42,125 nt of DNA from Microgenomates group bacterium RBG_16_45_19. GTDB lineage: Bacteria; Patescibacteriota; Microgenomatia; UBA1400; RBG-16-45-19. Where the stretch lies: positions 1 through 42,125 of the forward strand of contig MHDC01000010.1 in assembly GCA_001803415.1 (NCBI GenBank), read 5' to 3'. Within the stretch, counting starts at the first letter, position 1; every line of letters starts with the position of its first letter. Of the stretch, positions 29,526-38,298 are shown one piece after another. Under the pieces are notes generated by a model. That model made no database searches and was not told the DNA's origin. It worked only from the letters and a program-made list of their open reading frames with translations. The position numbers were made by a program, and so were the translations under genes.

Positions 29526-30236
29526 CTATTTCTCGACTGTTTCGCTAGTCAGGTTGGCTTGGGTCGGGATTTTTACCGGGGCGTTGTCATTGACCACCTT
29601 CCCGTTTTCCAAGCGGACCACTCGTTTTCTTAAGCGGTTAGCCATGTCATCGTCGTGAGTGGCCATGATCACCGTCGTCCCGTGTTTATTGATGCGATCT
29701 AATAAATCTACAATTCCCCAGGCATTTTTCTGGTCCAGGTTACCCGTCGGTTCATCGGCAAACAACACCGCCGGATCAGTGCCCAAAGCCCGAGCAATCA
29801 CCACCCGTTGGGCTTCACCCCCGGATAATTGTGAGGGAAACAAATTACCTTTGTCTGTCAAGCCGGCCACGTTGAGTAATTCTCCGACCGTCTTCACCAC
29901 CGCCTCATCAGTTTTATTTAAGATCTCCAAGGATAAGGCAATGTTTTCCGCCGCGGTTCGGTCCGGCAACAGTTTATAATCCTGAAATATGACGCCGATT
30001 TGCTGTCTCAAGAGGGGAATCTCTTTTTTCTTCAAACTGGTTAAGTCAAAATCGCCGACTTGGATCGTCCCTTCGGTCGGGGTGATTTCTTTGATCAACA
30101 ATCTGGCTAGGCTGGTTTTACCGGCCCCCGACGGGCCTAAGATAAAGACAAATTCCCCCGGCCTAATCGCTAGTGTGATTTGGTCTAGAGCGTTGGTGGT
30201 ACCGTAACTTTTGCTGACGTGATCGAAAATTATCAT
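29526..30236 (-). CDS. ftsE: Cell-division ATP-binding protein FtsE
   Basis: 236 residues, cytosolic ABC ATPase. Walker A GPSGAGKT at 34-41, Q-loop QQIGVIFQDYKLLPDRT, signature LSGGEAQR, Walker [13 protein letters not shown] and switch His in ATHDD. The FtsE-typical YGTTNALDQITL start is present. A C-terminal extension of about 15 residues beyond the usual length is polar. AGGTGA precedes the start by 4 bases. First gene of the ftsEX-peptidase unit. Confidence 0.95.
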   Translation of the reverse strand: MIIFDHVSKSYGTTNALDQITLAIRPGEFVFILGPSGAGKTSLARLLIKEITPTEGTIQVGDFDLTSLKKKEIPLLRQQIGVIFQDYKLLPDRTAAENIALSLEILNKTDEAVVKTVGELLNVAGLTDKGNLFPSQLSGGEAQRVVIARALGTDPAVLFADEPTGNLDQKNAWGIVDLLDRINKHGTTVIMATHDDDMANRLRKRVVRLENGKVVNDNAPVKIPTQANLTSETVEK

Positions 30237-30253
30237 AAATCACCTGGCCTGGT

Positions 30254-30853
30254 CTATTCCGCGTCAGCTTCAATCTCTACCTCTTCGGTAAACGGTTTTT
30301 CGGCGTTGAGACTGACGACTTTTACCTGACCCACATCCATCAGCCAGCCAGCTTTTTGGGCATTAAAAGTTTCACCCTTAACCTCAACTTGGTGGTTGAT
30401 GAACTGATCCAGATCTAAAACTGAAGAGGTTAGGTAAACATTTCGGGATGGTCCTCCGGTCCGCATCAGGTGGTGAGAGCCTTCACCGTCGATCCCGCCT
30501 TTGACTAAGATGCCTTCGGTCGTATCCGGAAATTGGCTGGCATCTTCAGCCCCATAGGTCTTACCGGCTTGAATGGCGTTGGCCTTATTGTCCCCGGGTC
30601 TGAGCATCTCCCCACCGGTTAAAGCTGTGGCCGGTTTTAATTGAAACAGAGCGTAACCGGTTCCCACCCCGGCCAGAATCACCACTGCCGTTAAGACTAT
30701 AGTGGGAATCCAGGGTTTTTTGGTTTTGGTTTTCTGACTCATGGCTGGTTTTGGACTCACTAGTTTGGGTTCGCTCGCTTTCGGTTCATCCATGGGTGGG
30801 GGCTCGGATACCTCTGGTATAACCCCGATTTTCGGGACCTCGTCAACATTCAT
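30254..30853 (-). CDS. Single-pass membrane protein, unknown function
   Basis: 199 residues from the ATG at 30853. The N-terminal 48 residues are Pro/Glu/Lys-rich and cytosolic, then one helix (about 51-70), then an outer domain (about 75-199) with GGEMLRPGDNKANAIQAG, a region GILVKGGIDGEGSHHLMRTGG and strands near the end (GWLMDVGQVKVVSLN). The outer part may be an OB-like beta fold. No family recognised. It lies 17 bases before ftsE in the same direction and may be part of that unit. A TAGGAT box 8 bases before the ATG suggests a leaderless start. Confidence 0.7.
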   Translation of the reverse strand: MNVDEVPKIGVIPEVSEPPPMDEPKASEPKLVSPKPAMSQKTKTKKPWIPTIVLTAVVILAGVGTGYALFQLKPATALTGGEMLRPGDNKANAIQAGKTYGAEDASQFPDTTEGILVKGGIDGEGSHHLMRTGGPSRNVYLTSSVLDLDQFINHQVEVKGETFNAQKAGWLMDVGQVKVVSLNAEKPFTEEVEIEADAE

Positions 30854-30906
30854 ACCCAACTATCCTAACACACCTCTTCTCGCTTGCCCACCATCGAGTC
30901 AGAGCC

Positions 30907-31995
30907 TTAGATCGGTTTCATTTTAATTTGCGCTTCGATCAGGCTGTCTAATTCCCCGTTTAAGACCGCCTCGGTATCGGCCGTTTCCACCCCGGTCCTT
31001 AAGTCCTTGACCAGGTGATACGGGTGCAGGACGTAATTTCTGATCTGCGAACCCCAACTGGCCATGGTTTGCCCTTTGAGTTTAGCCAATTCCGCTTGTT
31101 GTTGTCTTTCTTGTTTTTGCCACAACTTGGCTCGTAACAAAGACAAGGCGTATTTCCGGTTTTGTTCTTGGTAGCGCTCTGTTCGACACTCAACCACGAA
31201 TCCGGTTGGTAGGTGAGTTAACCTGACTGCGGTGTTGACTTTATTAACGTTTTGACCACCATGGCCTCCGGCTCGGGAAAATTGCCAGGATAACTCCTCG
31301 TCTTTAAGTTCAATCGCTTTAGTTTCTTCAAGCAAGGGCATCACCTCTACCAGGGCAAACGAAGTTTGTCTTAATTTGTCGGCATTAAACGGGCTTTGCC
31401 GGACCAGGCGGTGGGTTCCCTGTTCGCCTTTAAGATACCCATAAGCCAGCTTGCCTCGGATCAGGTAGGTAACTTCTTTAACCCCGGCTTCTTCCCCCCG
31501 CGATTCATACACCGCTTCCCACTTAAAGCCGGCCCTCTCGGCATAACGCTGATACATCCGACTCAGCATCTGGGCCCAATCCATGGCTTCGGTTCCGCCT
31601 TGGCCGGCGTGAATCGCCAAAATGGCGTCATCGGTGTCGTACGGTCCGGTTAAAAACAACTTTATCTCCAGCTGGCGGTACGCTTTATCCAGCTGGGCTA
31701 GGGTCTTTAATAAGTCTTGTTTCATGGCTTCATCTTGGGTATCAGCCATCTCGATCAAGGCCAGGTTTTCCTCGATCTGTGCCTGCAATTTGGTAATTTG
31801 CTCAACCTCGGCTTCACTCTCGGCTAATTTTTTAGTTGTCTCCCGGGCAGCCGCTTCGTTTTGCCAAAAATCCGGCGCTGCCGTTAAGGCTTTGAGACGG
31901 TTGATTTCTGCCTGCTTTTTAGGCCAGTCCAATTTATCGGCTGTGGCCATTAGTTTGGCTTTCAACTCCAGTAGTGATTGCTTAATCTCATCCAT
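30907..31995 (-). CDS. prfB: Peptide chain release factor 2
   Basis: 362 residues, ribosome-associated class I release factor. The SPF anticodon-like motif (VRQSPFNADK) marks RF2, which reads UGA and UAA. The catalytic GGQ is in AGGHGGQNVNK. The N-terminal coiled-coil domain is complete in one frame, so the programmed +1 frameshift found in many prfB genes is absent here. RF2 is consistent with the use of TGA as a stop in this window (for example in the CAP-domain gene). Confidence 0.96.
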   Translation of the reverse strand: MDEIKQSLLELKAKLMATADKLDWPKKQAEINRLKALTAAPDFWQNEAAARETTKKLAESEAEVEQITKLQAQIEENLALIEMADTQDEAMKQDLLKTLAQLDKAYRQLEIKLFLTGPYDTDDAILAIHAGQGGTEAMDWAQMLSRMYQRYAERAGFKWEAVYESRGEEAGVKEVTYLIRGKLAYGYLKGEQGTHRLVRQSPFNADKLRQTSFALVEVMPLLEETKAIELKDEELSWQFSRAGGHGGQNVNKVNTAVRLTHLPTGFVVECRTERYQEQNRKYALSLLRAKLWQKQERQQQAELAKLKGQTMASWGSQIRNYVLHPYHLVKDLRTGVETADTEAVLNGELDSLIEAQIKMKPI

Positions 31996-31998
31996 AGT

Positions 31999-32370
31999 TT
32001 AAGGGTTGGCTTCGGTGATCACATCCTGACAGAAATTCCGTTTGACCTCCTTGGCTTTCTCGGCCGGTAAGCCTTTTAATTCTTGGGTTAAGACCATAAT
32101 TAGTTCTTCGACTTTGACTGCTTTTGGTTCCCCGGTAAACGGATTTTGCGGCAGTTTAATTTCTTTGATTTTATCGACTAATTCGTTGATTTCCACCTGA
32201 GGCAGTTTCCCGGTCAAATCTTGAGCCGAGGTCGTCGCCCCCAACACCTGCTCCCGGTATTCCAAGACTTGCTCTCCATAAGGGACCTGACGGAATAATT
32301 CCGGTTTCCAGATTACTAGTGCTGTTATCACCCCGGCTACGATTAGGATTCTCGGTAACCAAAATCTCAT
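31999..32370 (-). CDS. Single-pass exported protein, unknown function
   Basis: 123 residues: N-terminal helix (about 5-21), then a helical outer part with one Cys (FCQDVITEANP near the end). No family recognised. It starts 6 bases after a perfect TATAAT and is followed 3 bases later by prfB, so it is probably the first gene of a prfB transcript. Confidence 0.7.
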   Translation of the reverse strand: MRFWLPRILIVAGVITALVIWKPELFRQVPYGEQVLEYREQVLGATTSAQDLTGKLPQVEINELVDKIKEIKLPQNPFTGEPKAVKVEELIMVLTQELKGLPAEKAKEVKRNFCQDVITEANP

Positions 32371-32376
32371 AACCTC

Positions 32377-32382
32377 ATTATA
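32377..32382 (-). promoter_or_regulatory. -10 box (TATAAT) of the prfB unit
   Basis: TATAAT on the minus strand ends 6 bases before the ATG at 32370. The six bases between (GAGGTT) could also serve as a weak ribosome site if the transcript starts earlier. Confidence 0.6.
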
Positions 32383-32392
32383 ACCGTTCCTC

Positions 32393-33610
32393 TTACTCGT
32401 ACCTTAAGGCTTCGATCGGGGATAGCTGACTGGCTTTTCTGGCGGGGTAAACCCCGAAAATTATTCCCACCGCGGCCGACACGCCAAAGGCTAAGACCAC
32501 CGCCGACCAGGTCACTTCCGCCGGGATAAAACGCTTGACAAAGTAGGTCATCATCTCAGCAATTAAGACCCCGATCAACCCGCCCAAGATTGACAAGACT
32601 ACCGACTCAATTAGGAATTGGATCAAAATCACTTTGGGTGTGGCGCCGATGGCTTTTCTGAGACCGATCTCCCTCGTCCGCTCGGTCACTGACACTAACA
32701 TGATGTTCATAATACCGATACCACCGACAACGAGCGATATAGCGGCAATTCCCCCTAACCCGGCCGTTAAGGCTCCTAAAATTTGATCGATGATTTTGAG
32801 AATATCTTCCTGCTTAAACACCGAAAACTCATCGGCCTTCAGCCTTTTTAAAAAGTATTTTTCAATTTCTTTGATGGCTCCATCGGTTAGTTCCTCGGAT
32901 TTAATCGCGGCCATCACCCTGATGACTAACTTAGAATCAAACAGCTCAAACCAGTTGGTAATTGGGATAAACACGTACTGGTCAAACGATGGTCCACCGA
33001 ACCCCCCGCCGACTTTCTCGCCCACCCCGATGACTGTGTAATCCCGATTTTTAATCAGGATTTTTTTCCCGACCGGGTCTACGTCGCCGAATAAATCCTT
33101 AGTTATTTGGTAACCTAAAAAGACGACTGCCTCTTTTTTCTCTTCCATCGCTTTATCAAAAAATTTACCCTTTATCGGCTTGGTGCTGGTGATGGTTGCA
33201 TAATCATGATTGACTCCGACGATTGACGATTTTTCCGTATTTTTTTTGTAAGACACTTCAGCCGAGTTCACCGAAAAAGCGGTGACCGCTTTAACATATT
33301 GGCGCATTTTACGAATGGCGTTGATGTCTTCGTATTCTAAGGTATTTGCCAGGAGGTTAGCCGCCATCTGCTCGTCGCTTTGAAAGCCGCCGCCCTCCTC
33401 GCCAAATAACTCTCCCGGAGCGATAAAGATGTTGTTGGCGCCGAACTGCTCGAATTGGTCAGTTACATAATTTTGTAAGCCCTGGCCAATCGCCATCAAC
33501 ATAATCACCGCCCAAACGCCGATAATTACTCCCAGCATGGTTAAGACTGACCGGGTCTTGTTAGTCAGGAGCGCCCTCAAAGCGATATTAAGTAACTTAC
33601 TCCAATTCAT
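32393..33610 (-). CDS. MacB/LolC-type ABC transporter permease
   Basis: 405 residues. Helix one (about 20-42, VLTMLGVIIGVWAVIMLMAIGQG), a large outer MacB-type domain (about 50-275), then three C-terminal helices with the FtsX-domain motif VSVTERTREIGLRKAIGATPK. It forms an ABC exporter with the ATPase directly upstream (4-base overlap) and the HlyD-like adaptor before that. Such tripartite-like systems in single-membrane bacteria export peptides or lipids. Substrate unknown. Confidence 0.93.
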   Translation of the reverse strand: MNWSKLLNIALRALLTNKTRSVLTMLGVIIGVWAVIMLMAIGQGLQNYVTDQFEQFGANNIFIAPGELFGEEGGGFQSDEQMAANLLANTLEYEDINAIRKMRQYVKAVTAFSVNSAEVSYKKNTEKSSIVGVNHDYATITSTKPIKGKFFDKAMEEKKEAVVFLGYQITKDLFGDVDPVGKKILIKNRDYTVIGVGEKVGGGFGGPSFDQYVFIPITNWFELFDSKLVIRVMAAIKSEELTDGAIKEIEKYFLKRLKADEFSVFKQEDILKIIDQILGALTAGLGGIAAISLVVGGIGIMNIMLVSVTERTREIGLRKAIGATPKVILIQFLIESVVLSILGGLIGVLIAEMMTYFVKRFIPAEVTWSAVVLAFGVSAAVGIIFGVYPARKASQLSPIEALRYE

Positions 33611-34314
33611 AAGGTTTTACGGGCCCATTTGGTTGGACGGTCGCTCACCACCCGGCCGTCGGCCAAAGCTACGATTCGTTTGGCGATCTTGGCAATCTCT
33701 CGGTCGTGAGTCACCATCACAATTGTTTTGCCTTCGTTGTTCAATTTTATGATAATTTTTTTAATTTCTTCGCCCGAGCGACTATCTAGGTTACCGGTCG
33801 GTTCGTCGGCAAAAATCAGACTGGGTTGATTAACTAATGCCCGGGCGATGGCCACTCGCTGTTGCTGGCCGCCCGATAACTGGCTGGGGGTACTCGACAA
33901 TCGGTCACCCAAACCCACTTGTTCAAGCATTTCTCGGGCGCGTCGCTCCCGGTCTTTTTTGCCGTCCCCGGCATAAACTAAGGGTAAAGCCACGTTATCT
34001 ATCGCGTTGGTCTTGGCTAAGAGGTTAAATTGCTGGAAAATAAAGCCAATTTCCCGATTGCGTAAGCGGGCTCGTTCCGGTTCGGTATAATCCATGGTAT
34101 CCATCCCTTTGATTTGGATTATCCCCTGAGTTGGATAATCCAAGAGCGAGGCAATATGCAGGAAGGTAGATTTACCGCAGCCCGACGGGCCGACTACCGC
34201 TAAGAATTCTCCCTCATTAATGGTTAAACTGACCTGGTTCAGAGCGTATAAATCTTCCTCACCCAACCGGTAAACTTTCGAGATATCTTTTAAGACTAAA
34301 ACTGGTTGGGTCAT
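33607..34314 (-). CDS. MacB/LolD-type ABC transporter ATPase
   Basis: 235 residues from the ATG at 34314, preceded by GGGGAAAG (an earlier start at 34347 would overlap the adaptor gene). Walker [10 protein letters not shown]-loop [11 protein letters not shown], signature LSGGQQQR, Walker [13 protein letters not shown], switch His in VTHDRE. Highly typical of the LolD/MacB N-terminal ATPase class. It powers the permease whose gene overlaps its end by 4 bases. Confidence 0.95.
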   Translation of the reverse strand: MTQPVLVLKDISKVYRLGEEDLYALNQVSLTINEGEFLAVVGPSGCGKSTFLHIASLLDYPTQGIIQIKGMDTMDYTEPERARLRNREIGFIFQQFNLLAKTNAIDNVALPLVYAGDGKKDRERRAREMLEQVGLGDRLSSTPSQLSGGQQQRVAIARALVNQPSLIFADEPTGNLDSRSGEEIKKIIIKLNNEGKTIVMVTHDREIAKIAKRIVALADGRVVSDRPTKWARKTL

Positions 34315-34324
34315 TGGCTTTCCC

Positions 34325-35365
34325 CTATTCACTCTCAGGGACGACAACCGCCTCTGTACCCGTCAAACCGGCCAAGATTTCCACTTCGGTTTCCCCTTCA
34401 ATTCCCGTTTTCACTTCTTTTTGGTTGATATTCCCGTTGGTATAAATCTCGACATAAGTCAGCTCATCGCGGCTGATCAGGCTGTCTAAAGGCACGGTTA
34501 AAACCTGGGATTTTTGAGCTAATACGATATTGGCGTCGCCGTTCATGCCTAATCGATATAAAAGCGCCTCATTGTTTACTGGTAAACTGATTTTGATCGC
34601 GTAACCCAAACTACCCGACTCTGTCGTCGATGGGGCAAAAGCGATTTGGATTACTTGCCCCTCAATTTCGGTTTCCGGATAAGCATCCAGGCTAATCATC
34701 ACTGCTTGACCGGGCTTAACCAAACTGACGTCTTCCTCATCAATAATTACCCTAAAATATATTGTCTGGGGATCGACAATGACAACTTGGTCAGTCGGTA
34801 AAATATACAGGTTAGCCACCGGTCGATCCACCCGGGTCACAATCCCGGCGATCGGGCTAGTTAAATAGGCGTTTTTGATGGCAATATCTCTGATTTCCGC
34901 CGCCAAAGCTGTGTTTTTTAAGTCTAACTGGGCGCTTTCCACTGTCCGACGCTCGCTTGGATTTAAGCCCGAACTGCCGTAATAATCATTATCTTCCAGT
35001 GTTTGTTCAAAGGCGCGAAACTCTTTCCCGTGAAGGTTTTGATCGACGGCCATTTGTTTCTGGAGAGTGCTGACATCGACCGCAGCCACACCTTGCCATT
35101 GCTTGACCCAGTCGCCTTCTTTCACCCCGACCCAGGTCAGTTTGGCCGCCGCTGGAAAACTTAAAGTCGCCGATTGGGAGGCATCGATCAATCCCGACAC
35201 TTGCAGAGTCTGGGTCAGGTCTTTGATTTGGGGGGTAACCGTCACCGGTGGTTTTTCCGACTGACTCTGGCGGTAATATCCATAGCCACCGCCAACGATC
35301 AGCATCATCAGGACTCCCACCACCCACCACTTATGGTTTTTAAGCCACCGCCAAACTCTTTTCAT
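34325..35365 (-). CDS. HlyD/MacA-like membrane fusion protein
   Basis: 346 residues from the ATG at 35365. Basic start, one helix (about 12-29), then the periplasmic-adaptor pattern: a barrel/lipoyl part (VSGLIDASQSATLSFPAAAKLTWVGVKEGDWVKQWQGVAAVD), a short helical hairpin (about 105-150), the second half of the lipoyl fold (IAIKNAYLTSPIAGIVTRVD) and beta-barrel domains to the end. It connects to the MacB-like permease. A TACAAT box 6 bases before the ATG supports this start over the longer frame. Confidence 0.9.
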   Translation of the reverse strand: MKRVWRWLKNHKWWVVGVLMMLIVGGGYGYYRQSQSEKPPVTVTPQIKDLTQTLQVSGLIDASQSATLSFPAAAKLTWVGVKEGDWVKQWQGVAAVDVSTLQKQMAVDQNLHGKEFRAFEQTLEDNDYYGSSGLNPSERRTVESAQLDLKNTALAAEIRDIAIKNAYLTSPIAGIVTRVDRPVANLYILPTDQVVIVDPQTIYFRVIIDEEDVSLVKPGQAVMISLDAYPETEIEGQVIQIAFAPSTTESGSLGYAIKISLPVNNEALLYRLGMNGDANIVLAQKSQVLTVPLDSLISRDELTYVEIYTNGNINQKEVKTGIEGETEVEILAGLTGTEAVVVPESE

Positions 35366-35371
35366 CGCCTT

Positions 35372-35377
35372 ATTGTA
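35372..35377 (-). promoter_or_regulatory. -10 box (TACAAT) of the MacA-MacB-like unit
   Basis: TACAAT on the minus strand ends 6 bases before the ATG at 35365. It lies across the murF stop region (murF ends at 35380), so the export genes probably have their own promoter. Confidence 0.45.
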
Positions 35378-35379
35378 GC

Positions 35380-36648
35380 TCATAACCGGGCTCGCTGCCG
35401 TTCCCAATAAGGCCCCCGCCGGCAGAGTTTGACTTTATCTGCCGCTTTAGCTAATAGTTTCTCCACCGCGGTTTCTAATAAGATGGTGTTTTGTGATCCC
35501 TTCACCATTAACAAATCTCCCGATTTTAATTGCGGTTCAATCACCTCGGCCGCTTGGTTGGCGTTGGTACACCACACCGCCCCAGCCACCATCGCTTGTC
35601 TCATCAACGGTCCAACCAGGAAAACCTTGGCCGCTGCTGTTAAAGCCAACTTGATCACTTCGGTATGGGCTTCTGGCCCAGCCGCACCCAGTTCCCGCAT
35701 ATCTCCCAACAAGACTAATTTCCGCTTTGCCTTGACTTGAGCCAGTAAAGCCAGCATGTCCGCCATCGTTTGGGGTGAAGCGTTATACGAACTATCCAAG
35801 ATCATCGAGCCGTTAAGCCCCAGGAGTAAAGTCGCTCGCCCTGGTGGTAAGCGATAATTTTTCGCTAGTAGTTCCACCCCTTCCGGTAAGCTATAATCTT
35901 CATCCAGGGCTACACAGAGAGCCGCCGCCAAGGTCGATCCCAAATGCTCGGGTAATAAGTCAGGGAGACTTAACTCGGCTCGTGTCTCTTCCGCCCTGAA
36001 TCCGAATGTCGTGCCCTTTATTTCCGGCCGCCATGACGTGATCACCACGTCCGAACCTGGGTTTTTACCAAAACTCATCACTTGGGCTTTGGTCTTGGCT
36101 TTAAACCCCCAGACTCGCGGATCATCTCGATTTAAGATCGCCAAGCCATTCTCCGGTAAACTCTCAATCAACTTCCCTTTTTCGGTTGCTATCGCCGCCA
36201 CTGGATCGGAATCGGCATAATAAGCGGTGTGTACCGGTAAAGCATTTAAATAAATTGCCGTCCGTGGCCGGACTATGGTTAACAAATACTCCATGTTTTT
36301 CGGGGCTTGCGGCGAGTCGACTCCCATTTCCACCACCAGTATTTCATACGGTTGCCAGTTGGTTAAAAGTTTTATCGGCGCCAATACCATCATTCTTAAC
36401 CAATCAAGGCAGGAAAAATCTTTAGGTTTAATCCCTAATATGTTTAAGGGGATACCCGACTCTGAGTTAGCTTTATAGGAAACTTTAAGTTGGTATTTGT
36501 CCTGAAGTATGGCCTTAACCGCATTGCGACCGCTGGTTTTACCGGCACTGCCGGTGATCCCGATAATATCCGGGGCATATTTTTTGAGTTGCAGCCTGGC
36601 CCAAAATCTCAGCCATTTAAGGACAAACAGTCCCAACCCCTGCTTCAT
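35380..36648 (-). CDS. murF: MurF-like UDP-MurNAc-tripeptide D-alanyl-D-alanine ligase
   Basis: 422 residues. Mur ligase with the ATP loop GITGSAGKTS at 30-39, central-domain motifs VVEMGVDSPQ, ILNRDDPRV and C-terminal-domain DSSYNASPQTM and LLGDMRELG. It adds D-Ala-D-Ala to the peptidoglycan precursor in the cytosol. The separate N-terminal substrate-binding domain of classical MurF is reduced to about 28 residues with a hydrophobic/basic helix, so substrate handling may differ. MurF is the best fit among Mur ligases. Confidence 0.85.
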   Translation of the reverse strand: MKQGLGLFVLKWLRFWARLQLKKYAPDIIGITGSAGKTSGRNAVKAILQDKYQLKVSYKANSESGIPLNILGIKPKDFSCLDWLRMMVLAPIKLLTNWQPYEILVVEMGVDSPQAPKNMEYLLTIVRPRTAIYLNALPVHTAYYADSDPVAAIATEKGKLIESLPENGLAILNRDDPRVWGFKAKTKAQVMSFGKNPGSDVVITSWRPEIKGTTFGFRAEETRAELSLPDLLPEHLGSTLAAALCVALDEDYSLPEGVELLAKNYRLPPGRATLLLGLNGSMILDSSYNASPQTMADMLALLAQVKAKRKLVLLGDMRELGAAGPEAHTEVIKLALTAAAKVFLVGPLMRQAMVAGAVWCTNANQAAEVIEPQLKSGDLLMVKGSQNTILLETAVEKLLAKAADKVKLCRRGPYWERQRARL

Positions 36649-36654
36649 GCTCCT

Positions 36655-36660
36655 ATTATA
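36655..36660 (-). promoter_or_regulatory. -10 box (TATAAT) of murF
   Basis: TATAAT on the minus strand ends 6 bases before the ATG at 36648. The spacer AGGAGC looks like a ribosome site, but transcription would start too late to include it. Confidence 0.6.
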
Positions 36661-36668
36661 TCCCGCCC

Positions 36669-37244
36669 TTAGTCTTCGGAAATGGTAATTGATTCAATCT
36701 TGTCGCCAATTTGGGTGGCTTTGGCTGTATCCAGGCCGCTAACCACTTCACCAAAGTTGGTGTATTGGCCGGTCAACCAGGCACAATCCTTGATGCAGAC
36801 AAAGAATTGCGAGTCATTGGAGACTTTAATATCGCCGGCTCGGGCCACTCCCAGTGACCCCAGTTTAAACGGTACTTCAGATAATTCCGTGGGCATGTCG
36901 CCGCCGCCGGTGCCGTTGCCGTCAGGATCACCACCCTGAATCACCCAGTCTTCAACCCGATGAAAAGTTAATCCTTGGTAAAAACCACTCCTGGCTTTGT
37001 TGATAAAATTCGTGACTGTTTGCGGAGCTGACTCGAGGTATAACTTAACCACGATGGTGCCCCGGTTAGTTTTAATCGTCGCCGTTACTGACTTGGGTAA
37101 TGACTCTGACTGACCACTCATGGTTGCCTCCCTAATTGACTGGGTGGGTATGGCTGTCGCTTGGCTAGCGGTGGGCGGTGTTTGCGCGTTACAGCCAGCT
37201 AATAAGACTATCATTAATCCGGCCAAACCTAACCTTAAACGCAT
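36669..37244 (-). CDS. Lipoprotein cyclophilin-type peptidyl-prolyl isomerase
   Basis: 191 residues. Lipoprotein signal with lipobox LAGC (Cys18) and a Thr/Ser/Gln linker, then a cyclophilin domain (about 50-190): TNRGTIVVKLYLESAPQTVTNF, FYQGLTFHRVEDWVIQGGDPDGNGTGG, NDSQFFVCIKD and YTNFGEVVSGLD. The catalytic Arg of the FHR motif and the Gln-Gly-Gly loop are present. It should help fold exported proteins at the outer face of the membrane, which suits the many surface proteins here. Confidence 0.94.
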   Translation of the reverse strand: MRLRLGLAGLMIVLLAGCNAQTPPTASQATAIPTQSIREATMSGQSESLPKSVTATIKTNRGTIVVKLYLESAPQTVTNFINKARSGFYQGLTFHRVEDWVIQGGDPDGNGTGGGDMPTELSEVPFKLGSLGVARAGDIKVSNDSQFFVCIKDCAWLTGQYTNFGEVVSGLDTAKATQIGDKIESITISED

Positions 37245-37327
37245 ACCGGCTCAGGTTACCCTATTTAGTTGCTGTTTGCAACGCTCGCCGACTGTATGTT
37301 AGGATCAGCCCATAGCAGCGAGGGTTT

Positions 37328-37741
37328 ATGGTTGATGATCGCTCCGGTCCGACTTTTGATGCCGAATCCATGGATGCCACCCAAAGTCTCATTCAGCGCT
37401 TGGCTGATCAGCTGGATCAACTTAAAGCCAAACAAAAAGAATTGTCGGAAATGCTCAAAAATATCTTTGTCAACGACGAAACCTTTAATCAAAACCAGCT
37501 CCAAGCCAAAGAAGCCGCTAAAGCTTTCAAGGACCGCGCCGCCCAACTCAATGAAACCACTGAAGTCAAAGATTTAAAAATGAAACTAGCCGACCTCAAA
37601 GAGGATTTGAAAATGGTCGAAGAGTCACTCGATATTCATTGCCTCAATTATTATCAGATGACCAACACCTTTTCCTTTCCCACCCCCGACGGCTCCGAAC
37701 GCGAATTTGTCCTAAAAGCCCACCTCAAACCCAAGAAATAA
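37328..37741 (+). CDS. Coiled-coil protein, unknown function
   Basis: 137 residues, cytosolic. A helical coiled coil with heptad-like spacing covers about 18-105 (LADQLDQLKAKQKELSEMLKNIF, LKMKLADLKEDLKMVEESLD). The C-terminus is a short beta segment with basic end (FSFPTPDGSEREFVLKAHLKPKK). No family recognised. Divergent from the cyclophilin gene and convergent with AMMECR1. A possible TAGGAT box lies about 20 bases before the start. Confidence 0.7.
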   Translation: MVDDRSGPTFDAESMDATQSLIQRLADQLDQLKAKQKELSEMLKNIFVNDETFNQNQLQAKEAAKAFKDRAAQLNETTEVKDLKMKLADLKEDLKMVEESLDIHCLNYYQMTNTFSFPTPDGSEREFVLKAHLKPKK

Positions 37742-37749
37742 TTTTTCTC

Positions 37750-38298
37750 TCAATTTTCTTTAATGACTTCGGCTTCGAAAGTAAAGAGTTTGGTTTTAGG
37801 GTCAAGATAAGCATCTGGTGGTAAGCCGGCTTTTTGACTGCATAAGATTCTTAAAAACGTCTCCAGGTCCCACATGGTTTCGGTTGCGACCTGCGGTAAA
37901 AAGAGCCCCCGTCGACCCTGATTTTCGACCATGACCCCGTGTTGGCTAAGTTTGATCTCATGCCAATGACTCACCGGTTGCAGTGGAGTTAACAGCGAGA
38001 TTTCCAGATCCACTTGGTCTAATTCGGCGGCAACCAATGGCGGGAAGCGTGGGTCTCGGGTGGCGGCAGCCACCGCTAACTCAGTAATCGCGCGGCATAA
38101 AGGCTTATTCGCTTCTAGATCACCGATACAGCCTCTCAGTTTTCCACCCATAGTTAAGGTCACGAACACTCCTCGCTGTTCCTGGAATATGGCTGCCGTC
38201 GGCATCGGTGGAGCCGCTTTAATTAAACCAAAATGGGTTCTTAAAGCTTCTCTGGCTAAGGTTAAAGCTGCTTGTTTACTTGACTCGTCCATCATCAT
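37750..38298 (-). CDS. amrA: AMMECR1-family protein
   Basis: 182 residues. AMMECR1 domain with the family hallmark LRGCIGDLEANKPL, plus GVFVTLTMGGKLRG, ATRDPRFPP and VDLEISLLTPLQP. One of three parts of the AmmeMemoRadiSam system, whose biochemical role in bacteria is not settled. The start overlaps the MEMO gene stop as ATGA, so the two are made together. No radical-SAM partner gene is seen in this window. Confidence 0.93.
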   Translation of the reverse strand: MMMDESSKQAALTLAREALRTHFGLIKAAPPMPTAAIFQEQRGVFVTLTMGGKLRGCIGDLEANKPLCRAITELAVAAATRDPRFPPLVAAELDQVDLEISLLTPLQPVSHWHEIKLSQHGVMVENQGRRGLFLPQVATETMWDLETFLRILCSQKAGLPPDAYLDPKTKLFTFEAEVIKEN